Source of the DNA: an uncultured Lachnospiraceae bacterium
GTDB taxonomy: Bacteria; Bacillota; Clostridia; Lachnospirales; Lachnospiraceae
Assembly: GCA_900557385.1 (NCBI GenBank)
Contig: USSP01000072.1
Location: 1 to 8,219 of the forward strand
DNA length: 8,219 bases
Direction: 5' to 3'
A model generated the notes under the pieces. It did no database searches and was not told where the DNA came from. It worked only from the letters and a program-made list of their open reading frames with translations. The position numbers and the translations under genes were made by a program. Position 1 is the first letter of the stretch, and each line of letters begins with the position of its first letter. Below are positions 1-5,021 of this stretch, in pieces.

Positions 1-185
1 ATGGTGTTATCCAGTGCATGTCCCATATGGAGCTGTCCGGTAATATTTGGGGGCGGAATTACAATCGTAAACGGGGTCTTGCTGTGATCTACTTCTGCAT
101 GAAAGTATTTCTTTGCAAGCCACTTGTCATAAATACGATCTTCCATTTCTTTTGGGTCGTAGGTCTTTGCCAGTTCTTTGCTCAT
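1..185 (-). CDS. valS: Valyl-tRNA synthetase, N-terminal fragment (cut by window edge)
   Basis: This is the first 61 codons of valyl-tRNA synthetase, the cytoplasmic class I enzyme that charges tRNA-Val with valine using ATP. The protein starts MSKELAKTYDPKEMEDRIYD and runs into the segment PPPNITGQLHMGHALDN. This is the family's ATP-binding region, with HMGH at residues 53-56 as the class I 'HIGH' signature. The start ATG at 185 is supported by an AAAGGAG Shine-Dalgarno about 6 nt upstream (around 191-199) and by the family's usual N-terminus. The rest of the gene (roughly 800 more residues in the family) lies outside the window. The T-box leader directly upstream, with a GUA specifier, independently agrees with valine. 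The gene is divergent from the B6 operon. Identity is very secure; completeness of the gene cannot be judged. Confidence 0.96.
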   Translation of the reverse strand, partial: MSKELAKTYDPKEMEDRIYDKWLAKKYFHAEVDHSKTPFTIVIPPPNITGQLHMGHALDNT

Positions 186-500
186 TGTTTTCTCCTTTAC
201 CTAAAAAATAAATATGCCCTTCACAGAACGAATTCTGTAAAGGGCGTCATTTTACGCGGTACCACCTTTGTTTTTCACTCAAAACACTTCCATCAACTTC
301 CATCTATCTGATCAAAAGCGTTATCCGTTAACGGGGATCAGCCGTGAGAACTTACCTGCTGCCATTGCCATGCCCTTCGGTTCTCCGGTTCCAAAGCTAC
401 CTTCCATGTGCCTGTCACAGATTCTCTCAGCGTATTCCGAATCCTTCTCTGGGTGACGGTGGGCATGTACTCCTCTTTGTCATTACCTTTTACAAATATG
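186..500 (-). promoter_or_regulatory. Valine T-box leader (tRNA-sensing riboswitch) of valS
   Basis: The untranslated leader of valS has the layout of a T-box element, which binds uncharged tRNA and lets transcription continue when the amino acid is scarce. In transcript order, the Stem I base CAAAG (475-479) pairs with CUUUG (392-396). UGCC (462-465) pairs with GGCA (409-412), and GUCAC (453-457) with GUGAC (414-418). The apical GAUUC (439-443) pairs with GAAUC (420-424) around a loop containing CUGAGA. The specifier loop falls between the first two helices, and its 3' side holds GUA at 398-400, a valine codon followed by a purine. The invariant T-box AGGTGGTACCGCG is at 255-267, just before the terminator at 216-245. 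The pairings were read by eye. The T-box and the specifier assignment are mutually consistent with valS downstream. Confidence 0.93.
201..245 (-). terminator. T-box-controlled intrinsic terminator upstream of valS
   Basis: GCCCTT (216-221) pairs with AAGGGC (240-245). After one mismatch, ACAGAA (223-228) pairs with TTCTGT (233-238) around a 4-nt loop. On the minus strand the hairpin is followed by a U-rich tract (201-215). The T-box sequence at 255-267 would form the competing antiterminator when uncharged tRNA-Val docks. Confidence 0.9.
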
Positions 501-505
501 CTTTA

Positions 506-534
506 AATATAGTAAGTTTTGCGGGGTTTGTCAA
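506..534 (-). promoter_or_regulatory. Sigma-A-type promoter of the valS leader
   Basis: On the minus strand a perfect -35 TTGACA (529-534) is separated by 17 nt from the -10 TATATT (506-511, five of six consensus bases). The predicted transcription start near 499 places the 5' end of the T-box leader just ahead of Stem I, which supports the call. This is the best promoter match in the window. Confidence 0.85.
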
Positions 535-547
535 GAGTGCTGTTTCC

Positions 548-608
548 AACTGGTATGATGAAAAAAATGTAAACTGGTACTGTTCTATTCCGTTTCTTCT
601 ATTATAAT
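548..608 (+). promoter_or_regulatory. Candidate promoter with direct-repeat operator for the B6 operon
   Basis: A perfect -10 TATAAT sits at 603-608, but no good -35 lies 16-18 nt upstream: the hexamer with a 17-nt spacer is CTGTTC. Two direct repeats AACTGGTA (548-555 and 572-579), 24 nt apart, are centred near -63 and -39 relative to an expected start around 615. A good -10, a poor -35 and repeats at these positions are typical of an activated promoter. A MocR/PdxR-type activator is a reasonable inference from the downstream B6 genes, but no regulator gene is visible here. Confidence 0.5.
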
Positions 609-644
609 AAGGCACAGTGATACAGTGAATGTTCACAACAAACA

Positions 645-682
645 AAGCGGCACCGCAATGCTTCGATTCTGGATCGCCGCTT
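645..682 (+). promoter_or_regulatory. Leader hairpin just before the ribosome site of the ECF gene
   Basis: AAGCGGC (645-651) pairs perfectly with GCCGCTT (676-682) across a 24-nt loop. It ends directly at the sequence AGAAATGAGG, which contains the Shine-Dalgarno. There is no U-tract, so it is not a terminator. It may stabilise the mRNA or tune translation. The nfo gene has a similar arrangement at 4058-4090. Confidence 0.4.
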
Positions 683-698
683 AGAAATGAGGAAGCTT

Positions 699-1295
699 AT
701 GAAAAATGAAAAAGTTATGAAAATTGTTTATGTAGGTCTGTTCGCCGCATTATCCTATGTGGTATTCACTTTCCTGCAGATTAAAATCACCCTTCCCGGC
801 GGCGATGCAACTTCCATCCATCTGGGAAATGCGGTCTGTGTTCTGGGTGCCCTTTTGCTAGGTGGACCTCTGGGCGGTCTCGGCGGTGCCATCGGCATGA
901 CCATCGGTGACCTTTTCGACCCGGTCTATGTGGTGTATGCTCCTAAGACTTTTATCCTGAAGCTGTGCATCGGTCTGGTTACCGGACTCATTGCTCACAA
1001 GATTGGGCATATTACTACAGAAACCGATAATAAAAAGGTATTCCTGTGGACAACCCTGGCTGCTATCGGCGGTCTGCTGTTCAATGTCATCTTTGATCCT
1101 CTGGTTGGTTACTATTACAAACTGTTAATCTTAGGTAAGCCTGCTGCAGATCTGACTTTAGCATGGAACGTGGCTGCCACCTCCATCAACGCAGTAACCT
1201 CCACCATCGTTTCCGTTGCGGTCTACATGGCTTTGCGTCCGGCTCTGAAAAAGTCCGGTCTGTTCCTTACGCTTGGTAAAAAGAAAGAGAACTAA
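699..1295 (+). CDS. ECF transporter S component, predicted vitamin B6-type substrate
   Basis: This is a 198-residue integral membrane protein, the usual size of the substrate-binding (S) subunit of energy-coupling factor vitamin importers. These subunits work with a shared ATPase/EcfT module encoded elsewhere. About six hydrophobic segments are visible, near residues 8-28, 42-58, 60-75, 85-100, 116-138 and 155-180. A glycine-rich stretch (GGPLGGLGGAIGMTIGD, 55-71) is followed by PKTFILKL (82-89), typical of this family, and the C-terminus is lysine-rich and probably cytoplasmic. I chose ATG 699 over the in-frame ATG at 687 because GAGG at 689-692 lies 6 nt before it. The stop is 1 bp from the start of a pyridoxine-kinase-type gene, so the substrate is inferred to be pyridoxine, pyridoxal or pyridoxamine. 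Related S subunits carry thiamine precursors, and sequence alone does not exclude that. Confidence 0.85.
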   Translation: MKNEKVMKIVYVGLFAALSYVVFTFLQIKITLPGGDATSIHLGNAVCVLGALLLGGPLGGLGGAIGMTIGDLFDPVYVVYAPKTFILKLCIGLVTGLIAHKIGHITTETDNKKVFLWTTLAAIGGLLFNVIFDPLVGYYYKLLILGKPAADLTLAWNVAATSINAVTSTIVSVAVYMALRPALKKSGLFLTLGKKKEN

Positions 1296-1296
1296 T

Positions 1297-2151
1297 ATGA
1301 AACGTGTTGCATTAATCAATGATCTATCCGGGTTTGGCAGGTGTTCTTTAACAGCTGCCATTCCTGTTATCTCCACACTGGGTGTCCAGGCAGTTCCCCT
1401 TCCCACTGCTGTTCTTTCGGCGCAGACAGGTTTTGGTGATTATGCCTGCAGGGATTTAACCCCGGAGCTGACTTCTTTTGCTGAGAAATGGGGAGCCATG
1501 GATGCTCATTTTGACGGTATCTACTCCGGCTATCTCGCTAATACCGCCCAATTATCCTGCGTCAAGGATTTTCTGACGCGTTTTCACTCCGCTGATACAC
1601 TGTACCTGGCAGACCCGGTAATGGGTGATCTGGGACAACGCTTTCCCATGTTCCGGGACGATTTCCTGGAAGGTATGCGGGAACTGACCAGCGAGGCCGA
1701 TGTAATTACCCCAAACCTCACCGAAGCCTGTCTGTTAGCAGGTGACTCCTACGCTTCCCTCTATACCGCTTCTTCCTCTAAGGAGGAGCTATTAGACAAC
1801 GTCGGCAAACTGGCACAAACCTTACAAAAGCAGGCACACCGTCCCCAGACCGTGGTTATCACCGGAATTTTGTGGAAAGGAAAAGACGCCACCACCATTG
1901 GGAATCTGGCACTGGCTGATTCTGTTCCATCATATGTGGAGTCTGTCTATACCGGAACCAGCTACTCCGGCACCGGCGATTTGTTTGCTTCGGTACTCTG
2001 CGGCTGTCTGCTCCGGGGACTTTCTGTGGCGGATGCCATGAAAAAAGCAGCCTCCTTTCTGGAAGCTGCCATTTTCGATGCACAGGCACAGCAGATTCCC
2101 AGAAATGAAGGAGTTCCCTTTGAATCCCATCTGGAAATGCTGCATCTGTAG
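1297..2151 (+). CDS. pdxY: Pyridoxamine/pyridoxal kinase (PdxK/PdxY-like, ribokinase fold)
   Basis: The predicted 284-residue cytoplasmic kinase phosphorylates the 5'-hydroxyl of B6 vitamers, feeding pyridoxal phosphate salvage. The N-terminus INDLSGFGRCSLTAAIPV (7-24) and PLPTAVLS (34-41) match the PdxK/PdxY group of ribokinase-like enzymes. Later come DPVMGD (106-111), TPNLTEA (138-144) and the anion-hole and catalytic motif SGTGD (224-228), with D228 the expected base. Length is normal for the family. ATG 1297 is preferred over an in-frame start at 1273 because the family consensus begins there. It also lies 1 bp after the stop of the transporter gene, which suggests translational coupling since its own ribosome site (AAAGAGA) is weak. 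It probably traps the imported vitamin by phosphorylation. The symbol could equally be pdxK. The related HMP kinase ThiD is less likely given the N-terminal signature. Confidence 0.9.
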   Translation: MKRVALINDLSGFGRCSLTAAIPVISTLGVQAVPLPTAVLSAQTGFGDYACRDLTPELTSFAEKWGAMDAHFDGIYSGYLANTAQLSCVKDFLTRFHSADTLYLADPVMGDLGQRFPMFRDDFLEGMRELTSEADVITPNLTEACLLAGDSYASLYTASSSKEELLDNVGKLAQTLQKQAHRPQTVVITGILWKGKDATTIGNLALADSVPSYVESVYTGTSYSGTGDLFASVLCGCLLRGLSVADAMKKAASFLEAAIFDAQAQQIPRNEGVPFESHLEMLHL

Positions 2152-2158
2152 TTTTTGT

Positions 2159-3472
2159 TTAGTCATTCATTTTCCAATATTGCACGGAGTATGCCGGGAG
2201 ATTACTTCCTCCGGCAAATTCGTGTACGGTATCTGTCAATAATTCTTCTGCGGTAGCACATCCTGCATCAAAATATGCCATGTAATCGGCACCGTCTGCA
2301 TTGATTGCCACCAGCACCCGCTCTCCCTCACAGTTTCTCTCAAAAATACACTGCTTATTGGTAAGAAGCACACTGCGGAATCCTCCGTAATTCAGTGCCC
2401 TGCTTTTCGCTTTGACCTGCGCAAGCTTACTGATGAAATCCGTCAGTTCATTCCATTCCGGCTTTTCAAAATGCACACGCAGCGCCGGATCACCCTGGGC
2501 TTTATCTGCCTTGGTTCCCCACTCACTTCCATAATAAATGCAGGGCATTCCCGGCATACCGAAAACCATACCGTAAATCAAGGGCAGATGTTCCGGATTT
2601 TGCAGCCCACTGGCAATCCGGGACACATCATGATTATCCACGAAATTCCACAAGTGCTTTCCTTTATATAAAGTCCAGTTCTCCGGGCCATACTGGCGGA
2701 GAAGGGAATGGGTGATTTCAAACATATTCATGCTGTTAAAGCTGGAATGTAACCCTTTATAACACTCATAATTGGTGACGGAATGGAGTTTGTCGTCTCC
2801 CATCATCCGGTTGTAGTCACCGTGAAGCATCTCTCCTACCAGGAAAAAGTCCTGTTTCCAGCTATCACAGGCACCGCGCAGACGGCGGACAAAGTCTTCT
2901 GTGAGACAATACGCCACATCCAGACGCAGTCCATCAATATCAAATTCATCAATCCAGAATTTCACACAGTCCAACAGATAATCCACCACTTCCGGATTCC
3001 ATAGATTCAGCTTTACCAGGTCGTAATTGCCTTCCCAGCCTTCGTACCATAGTCCGTCATTATAATTGGAATTGCCATCCAGGGCAATTCTGGCAAACCA
3101 GTTCAGATAGGGGGAACGCTCCCTGTTTTGCAGCACATCCTGAAATGCCCAGAAACCGCGCCCCACATGGTTAAACACGCCATCCAACAGCACTTTGATT
3201 CCATTTTCATGGAGGACTGCAACCAAATGTTTCAAGTCCTCGTTATCCCCCAGACGGCAATCCACCTGACGGTAGTCTCTGGTATTATAACCATGAGTGT
3301 CCGACTGGAACACCGGACTTAAATAAAGTCCACCAATCTGTAATTTTTTCATATGAGGAATCCAGTCCTCAATCTGTTTCAGCCGATGCACCATCTGACC
3401 ATCGTTTTCAAAGGGTGCTCCGCAAAATCCTAAGGGATAAATCTGATAAAATACCGTTTCGTATGCCCACAT
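2159..3472 (-). CDS. GH13 alpha-amylase family glycosidase, cytoplasmic
   Basis: This 437-residue enzyme of glycoside hydrolase family 13 acts on alpha-1,4/1,6-linked glucans or maltodextrins. All four classical regions are present: DGVFNH (97-102), GLRLDVA (181-187, nucleophile D185), LVGEM (211-215, acid/base E214) and FVDNHD (277-282, transition-state stabiliser D282). GYNTRDY (61-67) near the start of the barrel is also typical. After the barrel a short beta domain (about 365-437) is present. There is no signal peptide and no carbohydrate-binding module, so it should act on imported or stored oligosaccharides inside the cell. Its style resembles neopullulanase/cyclomaltodextrinase-type enzymes, but I cannot fix the subfamily. 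ATG 3472 is chosen because AGGAGG lies 8 nt upstream; an extension to 3514 would cross that ribosome site. It converges on the kinase gene with 7 bp between stop codons and is divergent from nfo. Confidence 0.93.
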   Translation of the reverse strand: MWAYETVFYQIYPLGFCGAPFENDGQMVHRLKQIEDWIPHMKKLQIGGLYLSPVFQSDTHGYNTRDYRQVDCRLGDNEDLKHLVAVLHENGIKVLLDGVFNHVGRGFWAFQDVLQNRERSPYLNWFARIALDGNSNYNDGLWYEGWEGNYDLVKLNLWNPEVVDYLLDCVKFWIDEFDIDGLRLDVAYCLTEDFVRRLRGACDSWKQDFFLVGEMLHGDYNRMMGDDKLHSVTNYECYKGLHSSFNSMNMFEITHSLLRQYGPENWTLYKGKHLWNFVDNHDVSRIASGLQNPEHLPLIYGMVFGMPGMPCIYYGSEWGTKADKAQGDPALRVHFEKPEWNELTDFISKLAQVKAKSRALNYGGFRSVLLTNKQCIFERNCEGERVLVAINADGADYMAYFDAGCATAEELLTDTVHEFAGGSNLPAYSVQYWKMND

Positions 3473-3570
3473 TGTTCTGTCCTCCTTCGTTGATCTTGTA
3501 TCATAAGGTATCATTATTCATAACAGCCTTCTGTACTCCAGGCTTCAGCGCAAAACAAACCTGCACAACC

Positions 3571-3599
3571 AGAATACCACTCCCCGCCCTTTTCGTAAA
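3571..3599 (-). promoter_or_regulatory. Candidate promoter of the GH13 gene
   Basis: On the minus strand -35 TTTACG (3594-3599, four of six) and -10 TATTCT (3571-3576, four of six) are 17 nt apart. A TG one base before the -10 makes it an extended -10. The leader would be about 92 nt. The match is modest and other weak candidates exist closer to the gene. Confidence 0.4.
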
Positions 3600-3701
3600 C
3601 CAGAGACTTCTATGTTATGTAACCATAGTGCCTCGTATGGCTATATTGACTCCTTCAGTACCGTTGCAATTTGTCTTGCAAGTGTCGAACAATTCACAAG
3701 G

Positions 3702-3773
3702 TTATCCACATATACACAACGTGGTTTTCATGGCAAAACGCCACTTATCCACATAGATATCCACTTATACACA
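3702..3773 (+). promoter_or_regulatory. DnaA-box cluster
   Basis: Two perfect consensus DnaA boxes TTATCCACA lie at 3702-3710 and 3745-3753, and a one-mismatch box TTATACACA lies at 3765-3773, all in the same orientation. Two-mismatch versions occur at 3710-3718 (ATATACACA) and 3757-3765 (ATATCCACT). The exact 10-mer TATACACAAC recurs at 3711-3720 and 3767-3776, so the cluster looks like an expanded imperfect repeat. DnaA is the replication initiator and also a transcription factor. No dnaA, dnaN, rpmH or other origin-linked gene is in the window. The cluster may titrate DnaA, regulate amylase or nfo, or belong to an origin-like element. Confidence 0.75.
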
Positions 3774-3779
3774 ACTGTC

Positions 3780-3800
3780 ACCCGCATCTAACATGCGTGT
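3780..3800. repeat. Imperfect inverted repeat, possible operator
   Basis: AC.CGCAT (3780-3787) mirrors ATGCG.GT (3793-3800) around the 5-nt centre CTAAC, with seven of eight positions pairing. It lies 7 bp to the right of the DnaA-box cluster. It has no U-tract, so a protein-binding dyad is more likely than a terminator. Confidence 0.35.
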
Positions 3801-3932
3801 CATTCTTGCACAAACAGTCGTTATTTATTCTTTTATTATACTTTTTGTCGAAACCAGACAGGATTCTGCCTTTTTTTCCTTTCCTGTTGAAAGAATTTTA
3901 TGTAACCCTAATCTATAGCCTAAAAAACGATG

Positions 3933-3946
3933 TGGAAACGCTTATA
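3933..3946 (+). promoter_or_regulatory. cre-like catabolite-control site (weak)
   Basis: TGGAAACGCTTATA fits the Firmicute cre pattern TGWNANCGNTNWCA at all but two positions (G at position 3, T at position 13). It sits 24 bp upstream of the putative nfo -35, and far (over 330 bp) from the amylase promoter, so a role in sugar control of the amylase is doubtful. A chance match is quite possible. Confidence 0.25.
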
Positions 3947-3969
3947 ACGTGCCTTCCCAAAACAAAAGA

Positions 3970-3998
3970 TTATCGAATCGTAGAAAATATGCTAAGAT
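3970..3998 (+). promoter_or_regulatory. Candidate extended -10 promoter of nfo
   Basis: TAAGAT at 3993-3998 (four of six) is preceded by TG at 3990-3991, giving an extended -10. A weak -35 TTATCG (3970-3975) is 17 nt upstream. The transcript would start near 4005 and have a leader of about 90 nt. Confidence 0.45.
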
Positions 3999-4057
3999 GA
4001 TAGCAGAATGATACCTGTAAAAGCGTTCTGATAAGCGAAGAAGACAAACACACAAAC

Positions 4058-4080
4058 GCGCCATGCACAAAAGCGTGCGC
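4058..4080 (+). promoter_or_regulatory. Leader hairpin adjoining the nfo ribosome site
   Basis: GCGC (4058-4061) plus ATGC (4063-4066) pairs with GCGT plus GCGC (4073-4080), with one bulged C and one G-U pair, around the loop ACAAAA. The hairpin ends directly at AGAAATGAGG (4081-4090), which carries the ribosome site. The same 10-mer follows a hairpin ahead of the ECF gene at 683-692. Confidence 0.4.
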
Positions 4081-4095
4081 AGAAATGAGGTTAAA

Positions 4096-4980
4096 ATGGA
4101 ATTAAAAATCGGTTCCCATGTGGGAATGAGCGGAAAAGAAATGTTTGCCGGTTCGGTAAAAGAAGCTCTATCCTACGGTGCCAATACTTTTATGGTGTAC
4201 ACCGGGGCACCACAGAACACACGCCGGAAGGAATTAAAGGATCTGCATATTGAAGAGGCAAAGAAATTGATGCAGGAAAGCGGTATCTCTGAATTTATCG
4301 TCCATGCCCCCTATATCATCAATCTGGCAAATACCGTAAAACCGGAAATTTTTGAGTTAGCGGTCACTTTTCTGGACACAGAACTAACCAGAAGTGCAGC
4401 CATGGGCACAAATGTAATGGTTCTCCACCCCGGTTCCCATGTGGGTGCAGGAATTGATGCGGGAATTGCCCGGATCTGTGAAGGCTTAAACACGGTGTTT
4501 GAACAGGATCAGCACTGTTATGTGGCATTGGAAACCATGGCGGGAAAGGGTTCTGAACTGGGATGTACCTTCGAAGAACTGGCCAGGATCTACGATGGCG
4601 TAAAGAAAAATGACCGGCTGCGGGTCTGCATGGATACTTGCCATATCAACGATGCCGGCTATGATGTGGTACATGATTTTGATGGAATATTGGAGCATTT
4701 TGACAAGCTCATTGGTATTGACCAGATTGCGGCTGTCCATGTAAACGACAGCAAGAATCCGCTGGGCGCCCACAAAGACCGCCACGCTAACCTGGGACAG
4801 GGCGAGATTGGCTTTGAGGCACTACGCTATGTGGTATATCACCCGGCTCTCGCAGGTGTTCCCAAGATTTTGGAAACACCATGGATTCCCTCCGAAGCGG
4901 ATCCTTCTGTAACAGTGCCGCCTTACAAAGAAGAAATTGCTATGCTGCGGGCTTCCGGTGCGCCTGTTTATCCCGGATAA
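4096..4980 (+). CDS. nfo: Endonuclease IV (AP endonuclease)
   Basis: The predicted 294-residue enzyme cuts the DNA backbone 5' of abasic sites in base excision repair and can remove 3' blocking groups. All nine trinuclear zinc ligands expected from E. coli Nfo are present in order: H70, H111, E146, D180, H183, H215, D228, H230 and E260. The motifs HAPYIINLAN (70-79), DTCHINDAGYD (180-190), HVNDSK (215-220), DRHANLGQGEIG (228-239) and ETPW (260-263) surround them. The start at 4096 is supported by GAGG 5 nt upstream and by the family N-terminus (KIGSHVGMSG). An in-frame ATG at 4063 lies inside the leader hairpin and lacks a ribosome site. The gene converges on the nuclease-helicase gene and shares its terminator. 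Length and motifs indicate a complete, active enzyme. Confidence 0.97.
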   Translation: MELKIGSHVGMSGKEMFAGSVKEALSYGANTFMVYTGAPQNTRRKELKDLHIEEAKKLMQESGISEFIVHAPYIINLANTVKPEIFELAVTFLDTELTRSAAMGTNVMVLHPGSHVGAGIDAGIARICEGLNTVFEQDQHCYVALETMAGKGSELGCTFEELARIYDGVKKNDRLRVCMDTCHINDAGYDVVHDFDGILEHFDKLIGIDQIAAVHVNDSKNPLGAHKDRHANLGQGEIGFEALRYVVYHPALAGVPKILETPWIPSEADPSVTVPPYKEEIAMLRASGAPVYPG

Positions 4981-4983
4981 CAC

Positions 4984-5021
4984 AAAAAGGATTGAATAAC
5001 AAGAGTTATTCAATCCTTTTT
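4984..5021. terminator. Bidirectional intrinsic terminator between nfo and the helicase gene
   Basis: A perfect 17-bp stem (4984-5000 with 5005-5021) encloses the loop AAGA. The stem ends in A5 on one side and T5 on the other, so it works as a terminator on both strands. It lies 3 bp after the nfo stop. Its last two bases overlap the stop codon of the convergent helicase gene (5020-5022). Confidence 0.92.

Larger units (their letters stand above)
3473..4095. other. 623-bp intergenic region between divergent amylase and nfo genes
   Basis: This gap is unusually long for the window and I see no convincing protein gene in it. From left to right it holds the amylase ribosome site (about 3481-3486), a candidate amylase promoter (3571-3599) and overlapping dyads (3610-3640). 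Next come the DnaA-box cluster (3702-3773), a dyad (3780-3800), an AT-rich tract (3821-3846, 24 of 26 A/T), a T-run (3871-3877) and a cre-like site (3933-3946). A candidate nfo promoter (3970-3998) and a leader hairpin (4058-4080) complete it. Open frames crossing it have low-complexity, non-coding-like translations without good ribosome sites. Confidence 0.7.

Noticed and set aside
18..607. Plus-strand open frames across the valS start and T-box leader
   Set aside because: They are antisense to valS and to the structured leader, which explain this sequence fully.
2185..2220. TGCCGG/CCGGCA hairpin inside the amylase 3' end as a terminator for the kinase operon
   Set aside because: It is not followed by a U-tract on either strand and lies in coding sequence.
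3415..3756. 113-codon open frame on the plus strand overlapping the amylase start
   Set aside because: It overlaps the well-supported 5' end of the amylase gene in antisense and lacks protein-like features.
3640..3860. The DnaA boxes plus AT-rich tract as the chromosomal origin oriC
   Set aside because: No dnaA, dnaN, rpmH or gyrase gene is nearby, all clear boxes are in one 72-bp group, and I could not find a DnaA-trio repeat. Only a DnaA-box cluster is supported.
3852..3877. Short hairpin CAGA/TCTG followed by seven T's as a terminator of a small RNA
   Set aside because: The stem is only 4 bp and no promoter or upstream plus-strand gene would need it.
3671..4000. 109-codon open frame on the plus strand in the long intergenic region
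   Set aside because: Its translation is low-complexity with no recognisable domain, it has no ribosome site, and it runs through the DnaA boxes and the nfo promoter. Treated as non-coding.
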